From assembly GCF_900169505.1 (NCBI RefSeq), contig NZ_LT827021.1, positions 1,612,001 through 1,676,000 of the forward strand: a stretch of DNA of 64,000 bases, given 5' to 3'. Made by a program: the position numbers and the translations under genes. The stretch comes from Arabiibacter massiliensis. Its GTDB lineage: Bacteria; Actinomycetota; Coriobacteriia; Coriobacteriales; Eggerthellaceae. The notes beneath the pieces were generated by a model. It saw nothing but the letters and a program-made list of their open reading frames with translations. It made no database searches and was not told the DNA's origin. The first letter of the stretch is position 1. Each line of letters begins with the position of its first letter. Shown piece after piece: positions 1-8,431 of this stretch.

Positions 1-333
1 GCCGCCGCCGAGCGCCACCACCGCGCAGTCGCGCCCGAGGCCCAGTCCCGCCATGGCCTCCCAGATCTCGCCCGCCACGGCGATGGACTTCGCGTCCTCG
101 CCCGCCGGCACGGCGATGTCGCTCACCCGGAAACCCGCCTCCGCAAGCGAGGCTTTCGCCTGGTCGCGGTACAGGGGGCCGACGTTGCCGTCGGTTACGA
201 CGAGCGCGCGCTCCGCGGCCTCGAGGGCGGGCAGCGCGCGCAGGTGCGCACCGAGCCGCGCGAGCACGCCGCCGCCGATGCGCACGTCGTAGGCCGCCTC
301 GCCGGGGATGTTCACCACTACTTTCGCGGACAT
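1..333 (-). CDS. aroB: 3-dehydroquinate synthase, N-terminal part (runs off the left edge)
   Basis: Second step of the shikimate pathway: NAD-dependent cyclisation of DAHP to 3-dehydroquinate in the cytosol. Only the first 111 codons are present. They read MSAKVVVNIPGEAAYDVRIG, then LVVTDGNVGPLY (the N-terminal Rossmann segment) and end in the glycine-rich VVALGGG of the NAD-binding loop, all typical of AroB. The ATG at 333 lies inside the 3' end of aroK, a 16-base overlap, so translation is probably coupled. It is the last visible gene of the aroE-aroC-aroK-aroB run. The family call is firm; the rest of the protein lies outside the window. Confidence 0.9.
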   Translation of the reverse strand, partial: MSAKVVVNIPGEAAYDVRIGGGVLARLGAHLRALPALEAAERALVVTDGNVGPLYRDQAKASLAEAGFRVSDIAVPAGEDAKSIAVAGEIWEAMAGLGLGRDCAVVALGGG

Positions 334-995
334 AGCACGCCCTCCCGCTTCAGGATCTCGCGCACCTCGCGCGCGATCTGGGGGACGTTCTTGTCGACGG
401 TGTCCACCATGGCGTCGGCGACCTCCTCGTACATGGGAAGGCGCCCGGCGATGGTCCTGCGCGCGGTCTCGAGGTCGCGGAACAGCGGCCGCGACGACAC
501 GTCCTTGACGCGCGCGTACGCCTGCTCGGCCGTCACCTGCAAGTACACCACGAACCCGGACGACTTCAGGATCTCGCGGTTCTCGGGCTTCAGCACCACG
601 CCGCCGCCGCACGAGATGAGCAGGGGATCCTTCTGGGAGAACTCTCGCAGCACGTCGGTCTCGAGCGCGCGGAAGCCCTCCTCCCCCGCCTCGGCGAACA
701 TCTGGTTGACGGTCTTGCCCTCGCGACGCTCGAGGTACGCGTCGAGGTCGACCGACGCCACGCCGCAGCTGCGCGCCAGCTTGCGCGCCACCGAGGTCTT
801 CCCGGCTACCATGAAGCCGACGAAGAACACCGGGCGCGAAAGCTCGTACTGGGGCCGGGGCTGCTGCGAGAGGTAGGGGGAGCCCACGACCGACGGGAGC
901 TCGCTCGGCTCCGCTATCGAAAGGGTGTAGGCGGACGGATCGATGTCCGCGTTCGCACCGATCCCCTGATCAGGCGCTTCCTCTGTCTGGCTCAT
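318..995 (-). CDS. aroK: Shikimate kinase
   Basis: Phosphorylates shikimate at the 3-hydroxyl using ATP. The 225-residue product has the P-loop region FFVGFMVAGKTSVARKLA, with M-V-A-GKT in place of the usual G-x-x-G-x-GKT spacing, the shikimate-binding DLDAYLERREGK and ISCGGGVV, and a lid segment with SSRPLF. About 60 extra N-terminal residues (acidic, low complexity) precede the kinase core, making it longer than the usual 170-180 residues. The start at 995 is chosen because GGGAG lies six bases upstream. An alternative ATG at 1013 overlaps the aroC stop as ATGA but has no clear ribosome-binding site. It sits in the operon between aroC and aroB. Confidence 0.9.
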   Translation of the reverse strand: MSQTEEAPDQGIGANADIDPSAYTLSIAEPSELPSVVGSPYLSQQPRPQYELSRPVFFVGFMVAGKTSVARKLARSCGVASVDLDAYLERREGKTVNQMFAEAGEEGFRALETDVLREFSQKDPLLISCGGGVVLKPENREILKSSGFVVYLQVTAEQAYARVKDVSSRPLFRDLETARRTIAGRLPMYEEVADAMVDTVDKNVPQIAREVREILKREGVLCPRK

Positions 996-1009
996 GCTGT
1001 CTCCCTGGG

Positions 1010-2182
1010 TCATCGCGACATCGTCCGAAGCCGCTGCTGGTATGCTTTGAAGGCGGCCTTGATATCGGCCATGTTGTCGCGCCCGAACTTCTCGAGGTAC
1101 GCCCCGGCCAGCGCGAACGCCACCTCGCTCTCGGCCACGACGGCGCAGGCGGGAACGGCGCACGTGTCGCTGCGCTCCTTGGACGCCTCCTCGGGCTCGA
1201 GCGTGTCGAGGTTCACGGTGGAAAGCGGCGTCATGAGCGTGGGGATGGGCTTCATAGCCGCCGTGACGATGAGCGGCATGCCCGTGGTCATGCCGCCCTC
1301 GAGGCCGCCCGCGTTGTTCGACGTGCGCACGAAGCCGGCCGTGCGGTCGACCTCGATGGGGTCGTGCACCTCGGAGCCGGGACGGCGCGCCGCCTCGAAG
1401 CCCAGGCCGAACTCGACGCCCTTGAGGGCCGGGATGGAGAAGAGCGCGCCGCCGATGCGCGCGGTGAGGCGGTCGGCCGCCGTGGCGTAGCCGCCCACGC
1501 CGGGCACGAGCCCCGTGGCCACGATGCGGAACGTGCCGCCCAGGCTCTCCCCCGCTGCCTTCGCGCGGTCTATCTCGGCCTTCATGGCCTCGGTGGCCGC
1601 CCCGTCGGGGCAGCGCACCTCGCTCATCTCGATGGCGAGCGGCTTGTAGTCGGGCGCGCGCATGAGGGGATCGTCCTCCTCGTAGCGCGCGCCGCCGATG
1701 GAGGTGACGTAGGAGAACACCTCCACGCCCAGCTCGGCCAGAAACTCGCGCGCGATGCCGGCCGCCGCCACGCGCGCGGCCGTCTCGCGGGCGCTCGCGC
1801 GCTCGAGGATGTTGCGGCAGTCGTCGGTGTCGGTTTTGAGCGCGCCCACGAGGTCGGCATGGCCGGGGCGCGGGCGCACCTCGCGCACGAGGTCGGACGG
1901 GGCGTCGCCGAAGGGCGCCATGCGATCGGTCCAGTTCTGCCAATCGCGGTTGCGCACGGCGAGCGCGATGGGGGTTCCCAGCGTCCGGCCGAAGCGCACG
2001 CCGGAGGTCACCTCCACCGTGTCGCGCTCGATGGACTGCCGGCCGCCGCGTCCGTAGCCGGACTGCCGGCGCGCGAGGTCGGAGTTGATCTGGGATTCGC
2101 TGATCTTGAGGCCCGCGGGCACGCCCTCCACGATGGCCGTGAGGCACGGCCCGTGGCTCTCGCCCGCTGTGAGGTATCGCAT
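1010..2182 (-). CDS. aroC: Chorismate synthase
   Basis: Converts EPSP to chorismate using reduced FMN, the last step of the shikimate pathway. The 390-residue protein begins MRYLTAGESHGP, the family signature, followed by ARRQSGYGRGGR, SGVRFGRTLGTPIAL, RPGHADLVG and the late FVRTSNNAGGLEGGMTTG flavin/EPSP-binding region. Length is normal for the family. The ATG at 2182 is preferred over an in-frame upstream ATG because the family signature starts here; GGAAAG lies nine bases upstream. The gene follows aroE after a large palindromic repeat and precedes aroK. Confidence 0.95.
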   Translation of the reverse strand: MRYLTAGESHGPCLTAIVEGVPAGLKISESQINSDLARRQSGYGRGGRQSIERDTVEVTSGVRFGRTLGTPIALAVRNRDWQNWTDRMAPFGDAPSDLVREVRPRPGHADLVGALKTDTDDCRNILERASARETAARVAAAGIAREFLAELGVEVFSYVTSIGGARYEEDDPLMRAPDYKPLAIEMSEVRCPDGAATEAMKAEIDRAKAAGESLGGTFRIVATGLVPGVGGYATAADRLTARIGGALFSIPALKGVEFGLGFEAARRPGSEVHDPIEVDRTAGFVRTSNNAGGLEGGMTTGMPLIVTAAMKPIPTLMTPLSTVNLDTLEPEEASKERSDTCAVPACAVVAESEVAFALAGAYLEKFGRDNMADIKAAFKAYQQRLRTMSR

Positions 2183-2286
2183 AGTCGTTCGCTTTCCGCG
2201 CATCTCCGAGTACGTTCGTCTGGCATTGTACCGCAGCCGTCACGGCCAATCAGGAAAAAGCGGTCAACTTCCCGCGATTGGGGGGA

Positions 2287-2419
2287 CGTGACAAAGGGAC
2301 GGGGTAATCGTCACTGATGACGCAGGACGGGGATAATGTCATCAAATCCGATCCTTTGATTTGATGACATTATCCCCGTCCTGCGTCATCAGTGACGATT
2401 ACCCCGTCCCTTTGTCACG
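2287..2419. repeat. Large near-perfect palindrome (60-bp arms, 13-base loop)
   Basis: Arms 2287-2346 and 2360-2419 are exact reverse complements. The arm starts cgtgacaaagggacgggg and contains tgatgacgcaggacgggg. The same gtgacaaagggacggggtaa unit recurs at 5634-5660 in the opposite sense, so this is a dispersed REP/MITE-like element. It lies between aroE and aroC, inside a presumed operon, and would form a very stable hairpin in the transcript. Confidence 0.85.
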
Positions 2420-2432
2420 GCCCCCGCCGCTG

Positions 2433-3356
2433 CTACAGGTCGAACGCTGCGGCTTCGGCCATGAGCGCGAACAGCTCGTCGTCTGCGAGGGGCTGTTCGG
2501 CTTCGGCGAGGTCGCACAGGATGTTCACCGTGGCCACGGCCTGGCCGACCAGCATGCCCGAGCCGTCGAGCACCGTGCAGCCGGCTTCGCGCGCGCCGCG
2601 CAAGAGCGCCGTCTCGCCGTGGCCGTACACCGCATCGAACACGGTCTGCCCCGGCCGCAGGATTGCCGTGTCGAACGGCGCGGAGTCGCCTGCATGCATG
2701 CCGAGGGGCGTGGCGTTCACCACGAGGCCGACCGACGCGAGCGCCTTCTCCGACGTCGCATAGCTGCCGAACTTGAACGTGGTGCGCTCGTAGGCGGTGC
2801 GGAAGCTGCGGTGGTGCGGATGCGCCGCCGGCAGGTCGATGGTGGCGTTGGCCAGAAGCCCGAAGCGCTCCACGAACGACTCGAGCACGCCGCGCGTCCG
2901 CTCCTTATCGCGGCCCACGAGCAGGCACACGTCGGCACCCGCCACCGAGCAGGCGTGCATGATGGAGAGCGCCGTGGGGCCCGTACCGCACACGGCCACG
3001 CGCTTGCCGGCGAAGACGAGGCCCGTGCGCTCGAGGTAGGCCACGCAGCCCTGGCCGTCGGTGTTGAAGCCGATGAGCTTGCCGCTTTTGCGCACGAGCA
3101 GGTTCGCCCCCTGCGCGAGCTTCGCCGAGGCGGCCGTGGCGTCGGCGGACTCGAAGGCGAGCGGCTTGTAGGGCGTCGTGATGTTGACGGACAGGAAGCC
3201 CTCGCCCTCCAAAAACGCACGCGCCTCGTCGGCTGCGGCGAAATCGGCCAGGTCGTAGCGCCAGGGCAGGCCGATCCGCTCATACGCGGCGTTGTACATC
3301 GCCGGGGACTTCGAGTGCGCGACGGGATGTCCCAGCAGGTAGAGGCGCTCGGTCAT
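2433..3356 (-). CDS. aroE: Shikimate dehydrogenase
   Basis: NADPH-dependent reduction of 3-dehydroshikimate to shikimate. The 307-residue product carries LLGHPVAHSKSPAMYNAAY (the shikimate-binding S-x-S region), NITTPYKPLAFE with the catalytic lysine, GFNTDGQG with the catalytic aspartate, a Rossmann VCGTGPTALS nucleotide loop and VVNATPLGM. It is somewhat longer than the usual 270-290 residues. The ATG at 3356 overlaps the stop of the upstream yqeG-like gene as ATGA, which supports this start and implies translational coupling. Confidence 0.93.
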   Translation of the reverse strand: MTERLYLLGHPVAHSKSPAMYNAAYERIGLPWRYDLADFAAADEARAFLEGEGFLSVNITTPYKPLAFESADATAASAKLAQGANLLVRKSGKLIGFNTDGQGCVAYLERTGLVFAGKRVAVCGTGPTALSIMHACSVAGADVCLLVGRDKERTRGVLESFVERFGLLANATIDLPAAHPHHRSFRTAYERTTFKFGSYATSEKALASVGLVVNATPLGMHAGDSAPFDTAILRPGQTVFDAVYGHGETALLRGAREAGCTVLDGSGMLVGQAVATVNILCDLAEAEQPLADDELFALMAEAAAFDL

Positions 3357-3946
3357 GAGGTTCCTTCCGTGTTCGCGGCGGCCTTGGCGTCGGCGCGGCC
3401 CTCCGCCGCTTCGGCTGTTTCCGCAGACTGGTAGGCCGAGGGCGCGCCCACGCCTTCGGGCTGGCGGCCGCCCATGACGGCGCGCTCGAAGTTGCGCAGA
3501 AGCAGCGTGTGGGGCAGGTCCTGCTCGACGAGCGGCGCGAGCAGGTACGCCTTCATGCCGAGGAAATGCGCGCCCATGACGTCGGTGACCAGCTGGTCGC
3601 CGATGACCACCGTCTCGGCGCGCTTGGCGTCGATCTTCTTGAGGGCCATGAGAAACGCCGGCGGCAGCGGCTTCACGGCCTTGGCCACGATGGGCAGCGA
3701 CAGGCGGTTGGCCAGATGGCGCACGCCCTCATGCCAGTTGTTCGACACGAGGCAGAACGAGATGCCGGCGTCGCGCGCCTTCGCGAGCCACATGCCGGCG
3801 TCGCGCGGCACCTCGTGGGTGTCGCGCGTGAGGATGGTGTTGTCCACGTCCAGAAGGACGTTGCGGAGCCCCTTCGCGAGCAGGTCGCGCTCGATGTCGA
3901 CGCGCGAGAGGCGCGCGAAGTAGCGGTCGGGTTCAAGGAACGGCAT
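3353..3946 (-). CDS. YqeG family HAD phosphatase
   Basis: HAD-superfamily IIIA phosphatase of the YqeG type, usually about 170 residues; this one has 197, with a low-complexity tail after residue 160. Motif I is LLDVDNTILTRD (nucleophile D and acid D), motif II is LVSNNWHEG, the lysine lies in IVAKAVKPLPPAF and motif III is VVIGDQLVTDVMGA. The substrate is not established for this family. It lies between mltG and aroE, as often in Gram-positive genomes where yqeG neighbours aroE, and overlaps aroE by four bases. Confidence 0.85.
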   Translation of the reverse strand: MPFLEPDRYFARLSRVDIERDLLAKGLRNVLLDVDNTILTRDTHEVPRDAGMWLAKARDAGISFCLVSNNWHEGVRHLANRLSLPIVAKAVKPLPPAFLMALKKIDAKRAETVVIGDQLVTDVMGAHFLGMKAYLLAPLVEQDLPHTLLLRNFERAVMGGRQPEGVGAPSAYQSAETAEAAEGRADAKAAANTEGTS

Positions 3947-3961
3947 GTTCGGTCGCCCGGC

Positions 3962-5116
3962 CTACGAGAACGTGTCCATGTGCTCGTCGTACGTCTCCGT
4001 GAAATAGTAGCTGTCGCCCTCGAAGTAGAAGAAGAAGTATTTCCCGAGCGACTCCTGGTCGGGCGCACACACGGCCTTCAGGCAGTCGAGGCTCGGCGAG
4101 CAGATGGGCGTGGGCGGCAGGCCTTTGTACGTGTACGTGCTGTACGGCGTGTCGGCGTGCACCTCCTCGGGAGTGGGATCGTGGCCCACCTCGTAGGCGG
4201 TGGTCGCATCGCTTTGCAGGTAGCCGACGGTCGGCCCCTCGGTGTACTCCAGGCGGTTGTAGAACACGGCGGCCACCTGCGCGCGGATCTGCGCGTCGCC
4301 GCTCGACTCCTTCTCCACGATGGAGGCCAAGTTCACGGCGTCGTAGATGGACAGGCCCTGCGATTCCGGATACGACCAGTCGAGGCCCGCCGTCTCCGTC
4401 TTGAACTGGTCGAGCATCATGCGGATGACCGAGTCGGCCGTGGCGTCGTCGCCGATCGCATAGGTTTTGGGGAACAGGAAGCCCTCGAGGCTGTTCGAGC
4501 CCGCGTCGGCGAGGAAGCCGTAGTCGGCCGCATAGGCGCTCGCGTCGGAGGCGGCCGCCGTGAAGTCCTCGGCCGAGATGCGCCCGCCGCTGGCATCGGC
4601 CACCGCAGCCGCGATGTCCGCGAGCTTGTACCCCTCGGGGATGGTGACCGCGTCGCCCATGTCGGGCCCGGCCTGCAGCGCGTGGATGATGTCGTCGAGG
4701 CCCGTGCCGCCGGCGAACGTGTAGGTGCCGGGCTTGAGCTGGCTCGCCACGCCCAGCTCGTCCACGCGGCGCGTGAACTCCGTCTTGCCGCCCACCAGGC
4801 GCGCCTCGACGAGCTTCTGGCCGATGGCCTGGGCGCCCTCGCCCTCGGCCACGACGACGGTAGCCTGCTCGCCCTCGGCGAGGAGCTCCACCTGCGAGGC
4901 CGAGCAGCTGTTGAACAGCGTGAAACCGCCCCAGGCCAAGACGCCGAGGACGATGACGATGAGCACGATCGAGAAGACGATGGGGGCCTTGCTCGACTTC
5001 GGGCGGATGTAGCTGGTGTCGTACGTGCGGAACTGCCGCTCGCCGCGCGCGTGCGCGGACCGGGCGGCGTGGTTCGGCCGTTGGGAATACGTGACTTGCT
5101 TTCTCCGTGAGGGCAT
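3962..5116 (-). CDS. mltG: Endolytic murein transglycosylase, MltG/YceG family
   Basis: Membrane-bound lytic transglycosylase thought to cleave nascent glycan strands and end their elongation. The 384-residue protein has a basic cytoplasmic N-terminus (about 1-48), one membrane helix (VFSIVLIVIVLGVLAWGGF), a LysM-like subdomain and the catalytic core with LASIVEKESS, which holds the conserved catalytic glutamate, followed by AAVFYNRLE. It ends with the YTYKGLPPTPI region typical of the family. The ATG at 5116 has AAAGGA six bases upstream and avoids overlap with ruvX; the in-frame ATG at 5152 would overlap it. Confidence 0.92.
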   Translation of the reverse strand: MPSRRKQVTYSQRPNHAARSAHARGERQFRTYDTSYIRPKSSKAPIVFSIVLIVIVLGVLAWGGFTLFNSCSASQVELLAEGEQATVVVAEGEGAQAIGQKLVEARLVGGKTEFTRRVDELGVASQLKPGTYTFAGGTGLDDIIHALQAGPDMGDAVTIPEGYKLADIAAAVADASGGRISAEDFTAAASDASAYAADYGFLADAGSNSLEGFLFPKTYAIGDDATADSVIRMMLDQFKTETAGLDWSYPESQGLSIYDAVNLASIVEKESSGDAQIRAQVAAVFYNRLEYTEGPTVGYLQSDATTAYEVGHDPTPEEVHADTPYSTYTYKGLPPTPICSPSLDCLKAVCAPDQESLGKYFFFYFEGDSYYFTETYDEHMDTFS

Positions 5117-5126
5117 GGCGCGTCCT

Positions 5127-5549
5127 TTACCTCTCCCGCTCGCGGCGGGCATCGAGCCACGCCTGCAGAAACAAACTCGCCGCTATCATATCTATTTTGC
5201 CTCGCATCTCCCGTTCCCCGAGGCCCTTTTCACGCAAACTCCGTTTGGCCTCCTGGGAGCTCAGACGCTCGTCAGCGAACTGAACGGGCAGGTCGCACGC
5301 GTGTCCGATGCGCTCGGCCACCGCGCGGATGCGAGCCGCCTGCGGCCCCTCCTCGCCCGCCATCGTATAGGGCAGCCCGCACAGGAGAAGCTCCGGCTCC
5401 CAGTCCTCGAGCACGCGCTTGAACGGCTTCGCGCCCGCCAGCACGTCGGCCGCCGGCAGCACGCACACCGGCGAGGCAACCCGCTCCCCCGGGTCGCTCA
5501 CCGCGACGCCCACCCGCGTCTCCCCGATGTCCAAAGCCATGATGCGCAT
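5127..5549 (-). CDS. ruvX: RuvX/YqgF family Holliday junction resolvase-like protein
   Basis: RNase H-fold protein of the YqgF/RuvX family, implicated in pre-16S rRNA processing and Holliday junction resolution. The 140-residue product starts MRIMALDIGETRVGVAVSD (catalytic D), continues LLLCGLPYTMAGEEG and has FADERLSSQEA with the conserved acidic pair, then DMIAASLFLQAWLD. The ATG at 5549 is preferred because GAGAGGAG precedes it and it gives the normal family length. It sits between alaS and mltG. Confidence 0.92.
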   Translation of the reverse strand: MRIMALDIGETRVGVAVSDPGERVASPVCVLPAADVLAGAKPFKRVLEDWEPELLLCGLPYTMAGEEGPQAARIRAVAERIGHACDLPVQFADERLSSQEAKRSLREKGLGEREMRGKIDMIAASLFLQAWLDARRERER

Positions 5550-5583
5550 GCGCGCTCCTCTCACGCCCCGCTGGCGCCGCACG

Positions 5584-5628
5584 GGATCCTTCGACTCCGC
5601 TCCCTCCGGTCGCTCCGCTCAGGATGAC
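5584..5628. repeat. Dispersed hairpin repeat, family A (ggatccttcga...aggatgac), copy 1
   Basis: Begins ggatccttcgactccgctcc and ends gctcaggatgac, with a GC-rich internal inverted repeat. Six further copies lie at 17262, 18226, 31556, 47933, 48246 and 49139, all in the same orientation. This copy lies just upstream of ruvX. Confidence 0.8.
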
Positions 5629-5633
5629 AAAAC

Positions 5634-5660
5634 GTGACAATTACCCCGTCCCTTTGTCAC
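5634..5660. repeat. Short copy of the gtgacaaagggacgggg repeat (family B)
   Basis: Reads gtgacaattaccccgtccc then tttgtcac, matching one arm end of the palindrome at 2287-2419. Its outer gtgacaa/ttgtcac bases are themselves complementary. It lies in the alaS-ruvX spacer, directly next to a family A repeat. Confidence 0.75.
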
Positions 5661-5682
5661 GCGAGCACGGCGGATATGCGAA

Positions 5683-5762
5683 GGGGCCGGCCGAGGGGCT
5701 TGAAGCGCAGTTCCGCAGCGAAGCGAGGACTGTTTGAGCATTCAAGCCCCTCGGCCGGCCCC
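5683..5762. terminator. 22-bp inverted repeat after alaS, possible terminator or repeat element
   Basis: Exact arms at 5683-5704 (ggggccggccgaggggct plus tgaa) and 5741-5762 enclose a 36-base loop. It follows the alaS stop by 11 bases on the minus strand. There is no clear T-run, so it may be a REP-like element or a factor-dependent terminator rather than a classical intrinsic one. Confidence 0.55.
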
Positions 5763-5773
5763 CAATGGCAACC

Positions 5774-8419
5774 TTACAGCAGCATCTCCCGAGCGGCGTC
5801 CAGGGCCGCGTCGATGCCGGAGGCGTCTTTGCCGCCGGCCTGCGCCATGGCGGCCTTGCCGCCGCCGCCGCCCTTGATGTTCCCGGAGATTGCCTTGATC
5901 ACCGCGCCGGCGTCGAAGCCCGCCTCCACGGCCTCCGGCGACCCGGCAGCCAGAAGCGTGGGCTTGCCGTCCTTCTCGGTGGCGAGCACCGCGGCGCCGG
6001 GCTTGCCGAGGCGTGCGCGCAGCACGTCCCAGGCGTTGCGCATCTGCCCCGCGTCGGCCTCGGGCAGCCGCCCGAACACCACCGGGTAGCCCGCCGCGCT
6101 CTCCACCGCGCCCGCCAGCAGCGCCGAGATACCGTCGTCGGCCACCGTCTGGCGGTTGCGCTTCATCTTGGCCTGGAGCTCTTTGAGCTGCTTGACGTTG
6201 GCGGCCGTGCGCTCGCTCACGTCGAAGAGCGGCACGCGCAGCTCGCCTGCCGTCTCCTTCAGCTCGGCCTCCATGCGGTTCATGAACGCGAGCGCGTCGA
6301 AGCTGGTCACGGCCTCGATGCGGCGCAGGTTCGCACCCACGCTCGTCTCAGCCGCTATCTTCACGAACCCGATCTCGCTCGTGGCCGACACATGCGTGCC
6401 GCCGCAGAGCTCGCGCGAGAAGCCCTCGATGTCCAGCACGCGCACCACTTCGCCGTACTTCTCGCCGAAGAGCGCCATCACACCGGCCTCGCGGGCCTCG
6501 GCAAGCGACGTCTCGTAGGCGCGCACGGGGTGGTTCTCCATGATCTTCTGGTTGGCCAGGCGCTCCACCTCGGAAATCTGCTCGGCCGTCATGGCCTCGA
6601 AGTGCGTGAAGTCGAAGCGCAGGCGGTTCTCGGCCACGTAGCTGCCGGCCTGCTTCACGTGGTCGCCCAGCACCTCGCGCAGCGCCCAGTGCAGGATGTG
6701 GGTGGCCGTGTGGTTGCGGCGGATGCGCTCGCGGCGCGGCACGTCGATGGCGGCGCGCACGGTATCGCCCACCTGGATGCGCCCGCCCAGCTCCTCCATC
6801 ACCTTCACGGTGTGGGCGATAAGGCCCTTCTCGGGCTCCTGCGTGTCGAGCACGGCAGCGACCGCGTCGTCTTTGGCGAGCACGCCCGCGTCGCCCACCT
6901 GGCCGCCCTTCTCGGCGTAGAACGGCGTGGCGTCGAGCACCACGCGGCCCTCCTCGCCGGCCTCGAGCGCGTCCACCTGCACGCCGTCGCGCACCAGCGC
7001 CAGCACGCGCGCGTCGTGCACGTTCTCGGTGTAGCCCACGAACGAGGTGGGGCCCACCGCGTCCAATATCTCGCTCATCACGCCGCCGTAGGTGGACCAC
7101 GCGGCCTCGGCGTCCTTCGTGTTGGCGGCGCGGGCGCGCTCGCGCTGCTCGTCCATGCAGCGCTCGAAGCCCTCCATGTCCACCTCGATGCCGCGCTCGG
7201 CGCACATCTCGCGGGTCACCTCCACGGGGAAGCCGTAGGTGTCGTGCAGCGTGAACGCCCGGTCGCCGGGCAGCACCTGGCCGTCCAGCCCGGCCAGCGC
7301 CTCGTCGAGGTACGCACGGCCCTGGCGCAGGTTCGCGCCGAAGCGCTCCTCCTCGGAGAGTATCACGCGGCGCATGAGCTCGCGGTTCTCCACGATCTCG
7401 GGGTACACGTGCCCCATGAGGTTCACGATCTCGTCCACGTAGTCGTTGAGGAACGGCTTGTCCAGGCCCAGCAGGTGGCCCTTCATCACGGCGCGGCGCA
7501 AAAGGCGGCGCAGCACGTAGCCGCGGCCCTCGTTGGAGGGCAGGATGCCGTCGGCAATCATGAACGCCACGGCGCGGCTGTGATCGGCCATGATGCGCAG
7601 GGACAGGTCGATGGCCGGGTCGTCGCCGTACGTGCGGCCGGTGAGCTTCTCGCCCACGGCCACGAGGCTTCGCAGCACGTCGGTCTCGTAGTTGGACTGC
7701 ACGCCCTGCAGGATGGCCGCGATGCGCTCCAGGCCCATGCCGGTGTCGATGTTCTTCTTGGGCAGCGGCACGAAACTGCCGTCCTCCTGGCCGTCGAACT
7801 GGGTGAACACGAGGTTCCAGTATTCCAGGTAGCGGTCGCAGTCACAGCCCGGCGCGCAGTCGGGCTTGCCGCAGCCGAACTCGGGGCCCTGGTCGTAGTA
7901 GATCTCGGAGCACGGGCCGCACGGGCCGGTGGGTCCGGCGCGCCAGAAGTTGTCCTCCTCGCCGAGGCGCGAGATGTGGTCGTCGGGCACGCCCAGGCCC
8001 TTCCATATCTCGATGGTCTCGTCGTCATCCAGGAACACGGTGAAGTACAGGCGATCCGCCGGCAGCCCCAGCACCTCGGTGGAGAACTCGTAGGCCCAGG
8101 CGCACATCTCCTTCTTGAAGTACGCGCCGAAGCTGAAGTTGCCCAGCATCTCGAAGAAGCTCTGGTGGCGGCCCGTGGTGCCGATGATGTCGATGTCGTT
8201 GGTGCGCACGCACTTCTGCACCGTGGTGGTGCCGATGTAGGGCGCCTCGAGGTGCTTCTGCTGCAGGAAGTAGGGCTTGAACTGCACCATGCCGGCGCTC
8301 GTCAGCAGAAGCGACGGGTCGTCGGGGATGAGCGAGGACGAGGGCCACCGCTTGCAGCCCTTCTCCTCGAAAAAGCTCAGGTACTTCTCGCGGATCTCCG
8401 CGCTGGTCAGGTACTTCAT
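5774..8419 (-). CDS. alaS: Alanyl-tRNA synthetase
   Basis: Charges tRNA-Ala. The 881-residue product is full length. The class II core starts MKYLTSAEIREKYLSFFEEK and has LTSAGMVQFKPYF and GRHQSFFEMLGNFSFG. The editing domain has the zinc-ligand HTATHILHWALR and the C/H pair in RELCGGTHV. The C-terminal DHHA1/C-Ala domain ends in IKGGGGGKAAMAQAGG. An unusual cysteine-rich insertion (FGCGKPDCAPGCDCDRYLEYW) follows motif 2; this extra cysteine cluster occurs in many bacterial AlaRS. A tRNA-Ala gene lies at 62251. The AI-2E permease gene ends 13 bases upstream. Confidence 0.97.
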   Translation of the reverse strand: MKYLTSAEIREKYLSFFEEKGCKRWPSSSLIPDDPSLLLTSAGMVQFKPYFLQQKHLEAPYIGTTTVQKCVRTNDIDIIGTTGRHQSFFEMLGNFSFGAYFKKEMCAWAYEFSTEVLGLPADRLYFTVFLDDDETIEIWKGLGVPDDHISRLGEEDNFWRAGPTGPCGPCSEIYYDQGPEFGCGKPDCAPGCDCDRYLEYWNLVFTQFDGQEDGSFVPLPKKNIDTGMGLERIAAILQGVQSNYETDVLRSLVAVGEKLTGRTYGDDPAIDLSLRIMADHSRAVAFMIADGILPSNEGRGYVLRRLLRRAVMKGHLLGLDKPFLNDYVDEIVNLMGHVYPEIVENRELMRRVILSEEERFGANLRQGRAYLDEALAGLDGQVLPGDRAFTLHDTYGFPVEVTREMCAERGIEVDMEGFERCMDEQRERARAANTKDAEAAWSTYGGVMSEILDAVGPTSFVGYTENVHDARVLALVRDGVQVDALEAGEEGRVVLDATPFYAEKGGQVGDAGVLAKDDAVAAVLDTQEPEKGLIAHTVKVMEELGGRIQVGDTVRAAIDVPRRERIRRNHTATHILHWALREVLGDHVKQAGSYVAENRLRFDFTHFEAMTAEQISEVERLANQKIMENHPVRAYETSLAEAREAGVMALFGEKYGEVVRVLDIEGFSRELCGGTHVSATSEIGFVKIAAETSVGANLRRIEAVTSFDALAFMNRMEAELKETAGELRVPLFDVSERTAANVKQLKELQAKMKRNRQTVADDGISALLAGAVESAAGYPVVFGRLPEADAGQMRNAWDVLRARLGKPGAAVLATEKDGKPTLLAAGSPEAVEAGFDAGAVIKAISGNIKGGGGGKAAMAQAGGKDASGIDAALDAAREMLL

Positions 8420-8431
8420 GTTTTTGTCTTT

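Noticed and set aside
318..2249. 643-codon minus frame covering aroC and aroK
   Set aside because: Its first two thirds are an out-of-frame reading of aroC; only the aroK part is real.
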